Assembly (NCBI GenBank): GCA_038501195.1
Contig: JBBPUQ010000001.1
Location: 3,100,001 to 3,164,000, forward strand
Reading direction: 5' to 3'
DNA length: 64,000 nucleotides
Source: Nemania diffusa
Taxonomy: Eukaryota > Ascomycota > Sordariomycetes > Xylariales > Xylariaceae
This document shows, piece by piece, positions 44,485-55,063 of the stretch; positions within the stretch are counted from its first letter, which is position 1, and every line of letters starts with the position of its first letter. Under the pieces are notes generated by a model. The model did not search any database. It saw nothing but the letters and a program-made list of their open reading frames with translations, and was not told the DNA's origin. The position numbers and the translations under genes are program-made.

Positions 44485-47000
44485 ATGTCTTCTTTCATCA
44501 AGCCCGCTAGGCCTTCGGCTAGAGGGTCCAAGGGTTTCCAGATCCGCCCTAAAGGAGCTGGTGCTAGTGATCGTATCAAGGAAGTCTTAAACAGGAATCG
44601 GATAGATAACGAACGAGCTATGAGCTCTGAGCCTGCTGCTTCCCCTCCTGCTGCACCTCGTCCTACTAACAAAGATCGTCCATCATGTCCTAATCCTCGA
44701 TGCCCTAACCCTTCAGCGCCTGTCACTGATGGCTTCTGTTCCGCCTGTGGTCGGGAAATCGATAGCTCAAACATTGTTGCTGAAGTGGTATTTGGAGAAA
44801 CCTCTTCTGGCGCCGCCATTGTCCAAGGTAGTTATGTGGCTGCTGACCAGGGCACAACCCGAAATATGGCGCCGGGAATTCGGCGACTAGGTGGCCTTGT
44901 TGGCGACAACCGGGAAAAGACGATTCGTGAGGGTAAGTTCTCTATTCGAGCATTAGCTTGTGCCCTTTTCTTGCTTACTTATACATGGTTATAGCGAAGA
45001 ATATGATGTGGGGGTTCAAGTCACGGCTAAGAAACGTCAGCGAGAGTGCTATCGAGTCCGCCATCATGATTTTCAAGCTTGTTCTCAATGAAAACTGGTT
45101 GCAAGGTCGTGGCATGGACAAAGTCGTTCCTGTCTGTCTATACGCAGCTTGTCGTAGAGAGGATAGATGTGACGTTATGCTCATTGATTTTGCAGAGCTC
45201 GTTCACGTATGTGAGAACCGCCAAGCATGCCACTCTGGATTTCAACTAATTTACCTTCGCTAGATAAACGTCTACGAGCTTGGTCATGTCTTTAAGGATT
45301 TAAGCAATATTTACTCCTTCCAGAACAACAACGTGAGATCGATCATACCTGAAGATCTCATGATGCGCTTCGCCGAAAAGCTAGACTTCGGTGAGTTCAC
45401 TAATAAAATCGCCGCCGATGCAACAAGACTTTGTCAGAGGATGGGCCGGGATTGGATGGTGATGGGACGTCGTCCGTCAGGAATATGTGGTGCTTGTCTC
45501 CTAATGGCCGCCCGTATGTGGAATTTTCGGCGGACTGTCAGGGAGATTGTTTACGTTGTCAAGGTCACAACCCACACAATCGAGCAACGTCTAGATGAAT
45601 TCACCGTCACTGAAAGCAGCAATCTGTCAATCGAGAATTTTCTAACCCAGGAGTTTCTTGATTCGCGCCATGACCCGCCTTCTTTTTATAAGCAAGGTGA
45701 CGAGTGGAAGGAGAAAATGGAGAAAGAGCGAGAAGCCAGTGGGAGGAAGCGGAAACGCGTTACGGCGGATATTGATGGCGATGAGTCGGTTCAAGCAAAT
45801 GGCGAGTCGGGTCCATCAACACGGGTATCATCCGCCAGTGCTAGTATGCCTCCTCCACCAAGGCCAGTACCACCGCCAGACTTTTCAAAAGTACGCCAAG
45901 TCGCAGAGTTCCTGCCGAGATCTTTCGACACCACAGAAAGCAGAGAAATCGTAGCCCCCTTTGACCCCAACCAAGTTCCCCAGCCCGCCCCCAAACGAGC
46001 AAAAGATGTCGTAGAAGGTCTCAGCGCGGAAGACCCTACGAGTAATCAAGCTATAGACGAACTAGTCGATATATACGGTTCCGCTGACGCTAACAATGAA
46101 GACGAAAGCAACGATGTCGACGAAGAAGAAGAAGATACAGAAGCGCAATCTAAGAAAGGCCGTCGACGTAATAAACAGGAATCGGAAGAAGAGCGCCTCA
46201 AGTTTGACGAAGAGTGGGAGCGTGACGAGGCCGAGCTAGAGAATCAGATCAACGAAGTAATCAACGACCCTCATAGTTCTGCACACAGCAAAGCTCTAGC
46301 AACAGCGGCGCATCTTGCTCACATCAAAGCAGAATGGGCACGCTCATTGCTTCCCCAGAGAGAAATGAAGATGGATGAGATCATTGGGGAAGATGAATTC
46401 GCTGATGACCCAGAAGTGCAATTCTGTAAGCTTGACCCAGAGGAAGTCCTTATCAAGGAAGAAATCTGGTTAAATGCGAACAAGGATTGGATGCGGAAAC
46501 AGCAAGAGAAGACATACCGGCAACAGATGGAGAACCTAGGGCCTCCAAAACGAAAGCGCAATCGTGTCAAAAAGCCACGAATGGGCGAAGGCCAATTAAC
46601 GCCAGCTTCTACCCCCGGCGAAGCGGCCATTGACGTTATGAAGAAGCGGAATACTGTATCAAAGCGAATCAACTACGATGCCATTGCCTCCCTCTTTGGC
46701 AGCAGCAAGAAGCGTGGCCCAGGCTCTGTCATTTCTCGCATGGAGAGTGAAGCTACTAGCCGCATAACCTCCCGTGCCGCTAGTGTATCGAATGCCGGAT
46801 CCCCTCCCCGCCATTATGATAGTCCCAGACCCTCAGTCGAAAAGAATCCTCCAAAGACTACTGAGGAAGAACAAGACGAGGACATACAAGAAGAGGAACC
46901 AGCCCCAGTAGTATACGAGTATGAGGATGACTACGAAGATGATGGCTATGGTGATGGGGATGATGATGGCTATGACGACGGAGAAGGGGAGGTGTATTAG
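44485..47000 (+). CDS. BRF1: RNA polymerase III initiation factor subunit BRF1 (TFIIIB)
   Basis: TFIIB-related subunit of TFIIIB that recruits RNA polymerase III to tRNA and 5S genes. Three exons, 44485-44932, 44995-45206 and 45264-47000, give 798 residues in register. The N-terminus has a basic extension of about 60 residues, then a zinc ribbon with Cys68, Cys73, Cys85 and Cys88. Cyclin repeats follow: MDKVVPVCLYAACRREDRCDVMLIDFAEL then, across the splice, INVYELGHVFKDLSNIYSFQNNNVRSIIPEDLMMRFAEKLDF, and a second repeat with RRPSGICGACLLMAARMWNFRRTVREIVYVVKV. The Brf1 homology II block sits near residues 560-720 (DPEEVLIKEEIW). The tail is acidic. The unusual first-ribbon spacing (C-x4-C) and the extension before it are the only odd points; the Met at codon 46 is an alternative start. 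Confidence 0.95.
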
Positions 47001-47892
47001 ATTCACATGGGCGACGCTCTTCGGAATCAAATTTCAATAATCGAGATACGCCATGGGTATTATGCACTGCTTTTATAGCAGGTATCCGTGATCTCTTAGC
47101 GAGATAAAAACTAAAGGAACATTCAACAATTAATAATTCTCCATGAGCATGTTTCTAGGCCCAGCTCGCCGTGATTGTAAATTTTAATAACAAATTTAAT
47201 CCAAACAAATACTTCGCTACATTCTCTTTAGGTGGGTGTTAATCTTTATCACGTATATGTCTACCGTTACAAATGGCTAGTAGGGGGAAATGTTTATTTG
47301 GGACTTAGTAACATGCTTTAGGATAACCTGCTCAGTAACAAAGAAACGCCTTCATAACAAAGGCTGCTCAATGTATTTTAGTAGGAAGCAGTTCTACACC
47401 TAGCACCATGGGATTCATTGAAAAGGGGCTGTTATTCATGCTGTATGCGTCTAAAGAGAAACACGCTCTTCGCTTTCTAAGCAAGCGATCGCTATTAAGG
47501 AAGACAGACCAATGCCAGTTAAGGCCCCGTAAGAAGTCATTCTGTTATTCACCTGGGGCTGTCAGTTTATGTCTCCAAACCAAATAAACCGTAGATCACT
47601 CAGAGTGCAAAGGTATTGTCGATACTCTTAAAGTGGTTATTGCGGCTATTGACCTATTACTGAGTTTAAACGTTATTTACTAAATAAGACCTCACCTGCT
47701 TAAATGGGTAAAAGATAGGATAGAATATTACTCACCTAGTGTATTAATTAACCTAAGCTACTTCTCCATTGTCGTTGCTGTATACGTGCTGTAATACGTT
47801 GCTGTAGCTGTAGTATTTGTGGTTGTCCCTGAAGTACTAACCCTGAAGTACCAATAACACTTGTGGTTCTCTAAACATCTGTTGATGCTGCT
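47001..47892. other. Convergent 3' interval, no gene
   Basis: Between the BRF1 stop and the stop of the Gln-rich orphan. AT-rich. From 47760 to 47880 short repeats of GTTGCTGTA and CCTGAAGTACTAAC occur just beyond the orphan stop. Confidence 0.5.
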
Positions 47893-48306
47893 CTATTCTT
47901 GCTCTTCTTGTTTTAGTTGCTGTTCTTGCTCTTCTTGTTTTGGTTGCTGTTCTTGCGGTTGCTGTTCTTGTTGTGGTTCCTGTTGTGCTTGCTCCACTTG
48001 CTCCCGCCGACTTGGTAGTACGCTTGCAAGCATTTTCCTAATCTTTGATTTCACCTTCGTACTAATGATAGTACGAACGCTCTGCCCTTCAACGTTTCGG
48101 ATATTATCGTAGCCGTGTAAATCGAGTGCCACTAACAATTGCTCAAGATCGTCATATTTATTATCGTCACGAAGGCGATAGCGAATCTTCAGATGATCCC
48201 AAAAGGCAGATTCTTGTTCCATAGACCATACAAACCTAGGACTTGCGCTAGTTACCCATCTAGCCTCTACTCCGAAAATTAGTGACTCAGGTGTTCGTTC
48301 AGCCAT
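47893..48306 (-). CDS. Small orphan protein with Gln/Glu-rich tail
   Basis: Single exon, 137 residues, start MAERTPESLIFGVEARW. Residues 1-100 look like an ordinary globular sequence (FVWSMEQESAFWDHLKIRYRL, then DLEQLLVALDLHGYDN). Residues 101-137 are Gln/Glu/Pro repeats coded by a degenerate CAAGAAGAGCAAGAACAGCAA-like array, so the tail may vary in length between strains. A TATAAATA box lies 73 bases before the start codon, which supports a real transcript. No family is recognised, and the repeats continue into the 3' flank in another frame. Confidence 0.55.
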   Translation of the reverse strand: MAERTPESLIFGVEARWVTSASPRFVWSMEQESAFWDHLKIRYRLRDDNKYDDLEQLLVALDLHGYDNIRNVEGQSVRTIISTKVKSKIRKMLASVLPSRREQVEQAQQEPQQEQQPQEQQPKQEEQEQQLKQEEQE

Positions 48307-48796
48307 TGTGGTGTAATCTCTGGAAGTCTGATGGTTTGTGATGGCTAAGCTCGGAATAAGAGGCGTGGGCTCGCCTGGTATTTATACTGCTCTGCAAACA
48401 GTGGGTTTGTTCTTGACGAAGTAACTGTTAGAGAAGATAGCATTCTGAAACTCAAACGGCTACTGTAAAGCTGAACAACAATGCCCTTGTCTGCAAACAA
48501 AGAAATGTGTTCTAGGCCAGCGTAGAGGTTGCTATTATGATGTGTAGGTGGTAGCATATATGAGAAAGGGAAGGAGGCCTTTAGGTAGTGTAAGAAAGCT
48601 AGCGACTTTCTGTGTACATGCAACTGCTGATTACTGTAGAGTGATGCGAATTTTCGTCCTGGTATCAATTTTTCAACCAACGAAAGGGGGGCAATGGGAT
48701 CTAAGTTCAAGTCAAGCCCATGCACCCTGTAAGATTCCCGCGGTCAGGCATCTTACTCGACATATATAAATTTTCAATACGCCTTTAAATCATCAT
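48307..48796. other. Spacer with promoter of the orphan gene
   Basis: Contains the promoter of the minus-strand Gln-rich orphan and the 3' flank of SEC11. An antisense frame at 48345-48725 is judged chance. Confidence 0.45.
48379..48386 (-). promoter_or_regulatory. TATA box of the Gln-rich orphan gene
   Basis: TATAAATA on the minus strand, 73 bases upstream of the start codon at 48306. Confidence 0.5.
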
Positions 48797-49416
48797 TTAT
48801 TCTCGCTGCAACACCACTAACAGGCCCATTATTCCTAGCATGACCGTCTTCAGCCACGGGTGCTCGCTCAGCATGATAGTGACGTAGCCGACAAACGGTA
48901 TATAGCCGACGACGCTGCCAATGATATCCTGTCGTTCGAGATAGTCCTGCCCGCGGGCGTAGAGCTCCGTGTCATCGGCAGCATTGTTATCGCCCTTGGT
49001 CAACAACTTGGCGTGCTCCCCGGTGCCAAACTTGCGCACGATGCGGTGGACGATGGGGATATCCTTGCCCTTAACGTTGTACACCACGACCTCGCCTACG
49101 TCCGTTTCCGCTAACAAGTTGCGATTCCAAAGGAAGAGAAGGTCACCCCGCTGAAAGGCAGGCTCCATGGATCCGGAGAGGACGACGACGATGGGGGACG
49201 GCGAGTCGGCAGCTATAGAGAGGCCCTTCCACATCTGGATATCGCACAATAGGTTAGCCGCATTACATATAAAAAGAATCATCTTCGTAGATGACCTAGG
49301 TAGTGTTGGTGCTAAGATGAGCAAGCTCGTCGTACCATGAAGGCTGTGGACAGGATAAGAGCGAAGTTGAGCAGCTGTGCAGCCGCTTGCCGCGGGTTCT
49401 GGAGACTTGACAACAT
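48797..49416 (-). CDS. SEC11: Signal peptidase complex catalytic subunit SEC11
   Basis: ER membrane protease that removes signal peptides during translocation. Two exons on the minus strand, 49416-49336 and 49234-48797, joined by a 101-nt intron with a GTACGA donor, give 172 residues, the normal length. The first exon codes [20 protein letters not shown] and the rest of a single N-terminal membrane helix. The catalytic serine is Ser49 in SGSMEP, the catalytic histidine His90 in PIVHRIV, and the acidic residues Asp109 (TKGDNN) and Asp114/115 follow. The C-terminal hydrophobic stretch [20 protein letters not shown] matches the family. Start and stop are clear. Confidence 0.97.
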
Positions 49417-50683
49417 GACCGGTGGGTAATTAATTGATATATGGAGTAGATGGCAGGAGAAGGTGTGCGCGTGATCTCGATAAGAGCCTCTGGTAGCTTC
49501 GGTAAGAGTGTGAGTATTTATTTGAGACCAGCTCGAATCGTCGAACTTTAACCATAATAACAGCTTGCTGTTCTTTACCTAGGTACATTATCTAGTTGTG
49601 GGGCCCAATTCCTGAAATCTCCACAAAAGCAGCTTACCTAACATATCGTAGGGTGCTAGCCTCTAGGTACTATAGGACGGGACTTGCCTAGGGCCATGTA
49701 GGCTTTACGGGCAGCTCTGATCAGCGCAAGGTGGCATGGACCCGCGTTGTTTGAATTCTAAAAAACACGATATTAAAGCAATGGCATAAGAAAAACGGAA
49801 TGGTTTTTCTGGATTTCTTAACAAGCAGGTAAAACTACTAAAAAAAAATCGACATAGCGACTTAAGAAACCACGTCTACAAGATCATAAATGTTAGCGCA
49901 ACGTTAGTAGCTTGTACTAGCAAGGAACTTTTGGTGAGAAAGTTCTCTCCAGCTCTCTCTACTTGAATTATAAGGCAGCCTTGTGTTTCCCTGGTAGGGG
50001 AACAACACAGCCAAGGAGACTTCTTTTTTTCGGTCCAGGTAGGTACGTGTAATAATAGGTAGTGCAATAGCAAAGCGTTAGCTAGATACAATATGCTAAA
50101 GTACACCTTATCAAGTCTAATAGAAATAGATACATAAAGCAATCCTAGCCCCAAAGTCGTTTGGCCAATTTTGCCAGGTATAGTGTCTGCTAGCAAGTAC
50201 TTAAGGCTAAGGCCCCGTGTATCTGCAAATGCTAGCGGTACGGGCTGACTGTAGGTTCGTGCAACTTACACATGTAGCTTTTTATGTACCTCCACATGTA
50301 CCCACCTGCCAAAAGATCCCAGCAAAAAGGGACAGGCATTTGGCAAACGGGGATCATGGGTCTTGGACATACAGCTCGGAACAGAACTCGGAAGGCGCAT
50401 CAAGCTGGCTCTACACTTGCCGGAGCTGCTCTGTAATGAGCCGCTGCCTCCCTATTGGCATAGGACTGTACAGAGTAGAGGATGTTAAACCCGTTTCGGT
50501 AATTTACTCCACTAAAGCTCTCCCGGGAATGCTGGAATACGGAGTACGCTCTCTCACTGGTCGATGCAAGTCTTACTGGTTGATGCAAGTCTCACTGGGT
50601 GGCTGTAAGGGTATACTGACTGAGTTGAAGTGCCTCACGGAAAGAAACGATCAGGGACAGGAACGAGATATGGGTGTAAGTAA
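49417..50683. other. Intergenic region, no gene
   Basis: Promoter of SEC11 on the left; the rest shows only short frames. A 13-base direct repeat with spacing of 20 (GATGCAAGTCTCA-like) is visible near 50560-50600. No gene is recognised. Confidence 0.45.
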
Positions 50684-50689
50684 TATAAA
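50684..50689 (+). promoter_or_regulatory. TATA box of orphan copy 1
   Basis: TATAAA 91 bases ahead of the start codon at 50780. The related downstream gene has one at almost the same distance. Confidence 0.45.
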
Positions 50690-50779
50690 TTTCTCGTCCG
50701 AAAACTATTTTTCTTTCCCTTAAACCTAGGATGAATAGTTGAAACCAACCCCTATCGCCGTAGAGCCCGTATTCAAATA

Positions 50780-51230
50780 ATGTTTCAACTCCCCCTTCAG
50801 ATTGTAGTTGCTATAGTGCAATTGCTAGTCACTACTCTGCAGCTCTTTCTCATGCTATTCACTTGGCTCAACCCTAAACACACCTCTCAGCCTACCGCCA
50901 ATCAAAGTACAGTATTTCTAATATCCTTCTAATGGGATGCTCTCTGATACCGAGGCAGGCCTTGGGGCAACTGAATTAGCAATAAGAGTTCAACACGACC
51001 GCGAAACATCGCCCACCAACGATGAAGGACCAGCTGGACAGCCGGCGCCTTCTACACAGCGACCTTGGCCCATTTATAGCTCCATGCTTCTTGGCTCTTC
51101 GTCCGATGTACAGTGCGGACAGGCCCAACATCAAAATTTTCCACGAGAAGACAATCCTCACCTCGAGTACCGCGACCCAATGCTCCAGATGACGGCAACT
51201 GTTGAGTCTAGCAGTCCACAAGGTCCATAG
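50780..51230 (+). CDS. Orphan small protein, copy 1 of a tandem pair
   Basis: Two exons, 50780-50906 and 50959-51230, joined by a 52-nt intron (GTACAG donor, CTAAT branch-like motif, GGCAG acceptor), give 132 residues. The N-terminal 30 residues MFQLPLQIVVAIVQLLVTTL and LFLMLFTWLNP form a hydrophobic helix that could be a membrane anchor or signal. The rest is polar with a conserved PAPSTQRPWPIYS block and QAQHQNF. It is codon-for-codon alignable with the gene at 52514-52927 through most of its length. Without the intron the frame breaks after 50 codons, so the intron model is the only one that yields a full protein. Nothing known resembles it. Confidence 0.5.
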
Positions 51231-52414
51231 CTCACTTCGACATCCATACTAGCACTGGCCCTGATGTTGGTATACCATCGATAATTCATATGAAAGATTA
51301 ATATTGAAATGAGGTACAGGAATACGGTTAGTTTATGTTGTTGTATCGGTTTCATTTTTTAGGTGGAGGATATTTTATTTACCCTTTTCGGCACTCAGTA
51401 CACGCTAGACAGGCCAAGTTAAACCAATGAAGATTCTACACCCCCACTTGGTAGGGCTGCTAAACATGGATTGTGCATGGAATGGGCTCGTGCTATATGT
51501 CTCTGTAAAGCAAATTACTTAAGACAATCAACTACTACGGTATCAATAAGCCATTTTTCGAGGTTTAGAAGTGGTCGCATTGAAATGTATAGTTTTAACT
51601 TAGATTCCTACTGCTTTAACTTAGATGCCTTTTCCACAACGGATCACCTAAGCGTTTTACCTATCCGAGACAAATATTATTGTTTTATTAGGTGTAATAA
51701 ACACTGTTATTCCACTTCCAAGGTTCCAAAACTTGGGATGGCTAGCGATGGTCTTTTTTAAACATAGACTTGGCAAATATTAAACTCGCCTTTATTTTAA
51801 CTTGATATAACTACATAGGTATTTGCTACCAAAGCCACGCCTAGACCTGTGTAAGCCACCGCAGCTATAATTACTTATATGTAGGTATTTAATTTATCTT
51901 GGTAATGTTAATGGTTGTTATAAAATCAGGCCTTAACTTGGAGAAATTCTTATTTTAGTGGTAAAAACCACTGCTAATATTTACATGTAGTATTGACTTT
52001 ATTTAAATAACTACTGTGAACAAACCGAATGCGCACCAAATGTTCAACGGTCGGATAATACTGCTATAACCACACTACATGCCAACAACTACTAATATGT
52101 GTGACCTATTTCTAGAATTATGTAAAGCATTGTTTTTTTAAGTGGTTGGCCATTTCTAGCGACTGCTTAATTTTCCTACATAGTAAATCTATGAGCTGTG
52201 TGGGGAGCCTGCTCTATAGATCATAAAACATACCCACAGATCATGAAACGTGCACTAGGAAGTTTACCTTTGTTTCTGTCGTCTCCGAATGACCAACACC
52301 ATCAAAAATTATCTAAGGTACCTCCACATGAGTAGACATACAGATAAGTAGGTACTGGCAACAGTCAAAAATGCTGGATATTTACGACGGCCGATTCTGG
52401 CCACACTAAATACC
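51231..52414. other. AT-rich spacer between the two orphan copies
   Basis: Strongly AT-rich from about 51700 to 52330, no coding frame. The first 110 bases resemble the 3' flank of copy 2 (TTGGTATACCATCGATAATTCATA versus TTAGTATATCGTCGACAATTCATG in shortened form), so the duplication includes the 3' UTR. Confidence 0.5.
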
Positions 52415-52420
52415 TATAAA
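52415..52420 (+). promoter_or_regulatory. TATA box of orphan copy 2
   Basis: TATAAA 94 bases ahead of the start codon at 52514, matching the placement in copy 1. Confidence 0.45.
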
Positions 52421-52513
52421 TCTACCGTTAGGAGTAAGGGTGAGTCACATCTGTTCTTCTTTCCTTTAAAATAAACCTATGAATCTTATCGCTACAGAGC
52501 CGGTATTCAAATC

Positions 52514-52927
52514 ATGTTCCAATCTCATCTTCAAACTACATATGGTATAGTACGAATACTACGTGCTACACTAAAGCTTTGTCTCAAATTGTTCAAATGG
52601 CTTAACCCCGAACATACTCGACCAACCGTCAATCGACTTAATGGGATGCTCTCCAATATCGAAGCAGGCCTAGAGATGCTCTCTGATATCGAAGCAGGCC
52701 TAGAGATGCTCTCTGAGATTGAAGCAGGCCTAGGGAATGCCTGCGAAACCTTGCCCACCGACGTTGAAGGACTGGTTAGACAGCTGGCGCCTTCTAGACA
52801 GCGACCCTGGCCTATTCATAGGCCCCTGCTTCGTGACTCTTGGTCTGACGCACAGGCACAGCATCGGAACTTTCTAGAAGATAACCACTTCGAGCCTAGC
52901 GCCAATCCGCCAGATGATGACAGCTGA
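52514..52927 (+). CDS. Orphan small protein, copy 2 of a tandem pair
   Basis: Single exon, 137 residues, start MFQSHLQTTYGIVRILRA. The first 35 residues are amphipathic and basic (LRATLKLCLKLFKWLNPEHT) where copy 1 is plainly hydrophobic. Residues 45-74 are three 10-residue repeats (MLSDIEAGLE). Then come ETLPTDVEGLVRQLAPSRQRPWPI and AQHRNF, matching copy 1. The upstream 25 bases (GAGCC.GTATTCAAAT) and downstream flank also match copy 1. The two copies have diverged by roughly a third at the DNA level (my eye estimate), so the duplication is not recent. No homologous family is recognised. Confidence 0.55.
   Translation: MFQSHLQTTYGIVRILRATLKLCLKLFKWLNPEHTRPTVNRLNGMLSNIEAGLEMLSDIEAGLEMLSEIEAGLGNACETLPTDVEGLVRQLAPSRQRPWPIHRPLLRDSWSDAQAQHRNFLEDNHFEPSANPPDDDS
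52646..52735 (+). repeat. 30-bp coding tandem repeat, three copies
   Basis: Units at 52646-52675, 52676-52705 and 52706-52735, each starting ATGCTCTC and ending GAAGCAGGCCTAGAG-like. Copy 1 has a single such unit, so the expansion occurred after duplication. Confidence 0.95.
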
Positions 52928-53779
52928 GAAGGCTAGCTTACCAGTTTGACACCTGTTCTAATACTAGCCCTAGCGTTAGTATATCGTCGACAATTCATGT
53001 GAGCTCAATCCTGAAAGGAGTGAAATGGGGACGATGTAGTCGTGTGTATGGTTGTGTACGATTCGGTTTTACGTTGGTATATCGGTATTTGTTTGTACAG
53101 CAGGAATAAGGACTAGGTTCATACTACTCTCTAGGGTTATCTAGGTATATGATAATTAAATAAATCGCTTTTCAAGATCGCTAGACAGAGGGCTTTAAGG
53201 CAAGTTAGATCGCCATGCACCTGTCGTATTTGAATGTACCATCTTCACCACCTTAACTTAGTTACCTCTTTCACCGCGGATTGGCGTCTCAGCTACATAG
53301 ATCTGGGCATCATGTATACCCGTACAGATGAAATTCAAGTCAATATTACTATCGGTTTCTCCATTTGCCATGGCCGTGTCTCTCGTCGCAACGGATCGGC
53401 CTAGATCGTACCTGCCGTGGGCTAAGCATCTAGTTGCTGTATCTGGCAGTCGTCGCTCACGGCTTCTATCGCAAAGTTGCCCTTATAAACCCTAATATGC
53501 TTTCCTTAGCAGAACGACACGATGGCATCACCTTCCATGAGGTGCTGCCGTCATCCCAGGGCGGCTCTTTCGTTTTAGATCGCTGACATTCCAAGTCATC
53601 GTCGTAGTTTGAGTCTTCCATAACCCAAGTCCGCGCCAGAAAACCTCCCCTCCTCCCCTCCTATTGCTAGCACTGACACTCTACTATATGACCTATTGAA
53701 TATTCATTCCTGAACAAGTTTACACAGCCAGCTCTCCCTACCTCCTACATAAAAACATTATCTCTACATTGCCTCCGCC
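52928..53779. other. Intergenic region, no gene
   Basis: Left part is the 3' flank of orphan copy 2; the right part, CT-rich from 53640, is the promoter and 5' UTR of the FAR-17a-like gene. Confidence 0.5.
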
Positions 53780-55063
53780 ATGCCGTCAGACACGACACCT
53801 CTTCTCCCACCCTCCTCGAGGGAACAGGCACCTCAGGGAGACAGCCACGTAAGGTTTCTTAGATCATGATACAGTGCAAGGCCTCTGACTGCGCACAGTC
53901 CATTAACCTGAGAGCATGCCACTCGCCATGGCGGATCGTTAATCAGAAGCTTCTCTTCAGTATTCGAACGGCTCTCACCTCCTACCTAACCTCGGTAGCT
54001 GGTGTGGCTCTCAAGTACAAACTTGAGAGCCAAGACGACCACAGCAGTTGGCGTGTCCCGTTCCAGTTTTCCACGGTTGCCTTCGTGCTGCAGTGGATTT
54101 ACCACGCACTAACTTTGGTATGTGACCGTGGACCGTGCTGTAGACAGTTTTATTGTCATGTAAATCACCTGTAGGCCTAATGGATTCGAATAACAGACAT
54201 GGACGGGGATGCATACGTTCGAGCCGAATATTCCAGATCCTGACGAAGATCCCGAAGGCTCATCTGTGCGAGCTCGTGTCGCTCGTTTTTTCTCACCGTC
54301 CCATCGAGTGAGCAATATCGAGCGTCTCAGTTTCAGCATGTTCTATACGGTCTCCCATGTCTTCACTCTCCTCAACGCGCTGATGTACTGGACTGTCCTC
54401 GTACCCGCTGGTCATGGTGGATTCCAGCCCCCCAAGGTCCCTCATCATCACCACGACGCGGGTAACACCACGAGCATCTTATATGACCCAAGTAAGCAAC
54501 CCGTGCAAGCTCTGGGACACCCCCGTGACACTGGTAACCGCGACATTATGTGCATTGGGCAACGCTGACACCTGTCTAGGTAAGGGATTATTCGAAGAAG
54601 ACGATATCAAATCATTTAGCATCCTCAATATCTGGACAATTACGGCGGCTATAGCCTTTGTCGAGATGGGTTTTCTCAACAGCATTCGTCGTCAGAGTGT
54701 AAGTTCGGACTTGCTGGAAACCAACGGCTGAGAACCTGGAACTGATATAAAATGGGAATAGCCGGTCGTAGGACATGTAGCTGGCACCCTTGTCGCAAGC
54801 GGCCTATATCTTGCCTGGGCTGGCGTCGGTAAACTAGCTACAGACCACTGGGGATTGTTCTTTTTAGATCCTAAACTCATGGGGGATTCTACCGGGGCTG
54901 CCGTTGCTGCCGGTGCTGGTTTTGTTGCTGTATCCCCTGTTGGTAAGTGTTTCTAAGCCGGGCTGGCGGTGATATTGCCCTTACAAGTGATGCTGACTGA
55001 AAAGTCTTCACGTATATCTACGGTCTCATTGCGATGAGAGAATCGATAACGGCGGCCCACTAG
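53780..55063 (+). CDS. FAR-17a/AIG1-like membrane protein
   Basis: Multi-helix membrane protein of the FAR-17a/AIG1 family; animal members AIG1 and ADTRP hydrolyse fatty-acid esters of hydroxy fatty acids. Six exons: 53780-53848, 53899-54117, 54197-54491, 54580-54698, 54762-54942 and 55005-55063, giving 313 residues in register. Landmarks are INLRACHSPWRIVNQ, YLTSVAGVALKYK, PNIPDPDEDPEGSSVRARVA, FSPSHRVSNIE, MFYTVSHVFTLLNALMYWTV and LVPAGHGGFQPP, HHHHD, FSILNIWTITAAIAFVEMGF, LYLAWAGVGK, WGLFFLDPKLMG and VFTYIYGLIAMRES. Candidate catalytic residues are a Thr or Ser in the middle helices and the His of HVFTLL, by analogy only. The last exon has just 59 bases and was found by the YGLIAMRES match. 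Confidence 0.9.

Noticed and set aside
48345..48725. Minus-strand frame upstream of the Gln-rich orphan
   Set aside because: It runs straight through the TATA box of that gene and has no recognisable domain.
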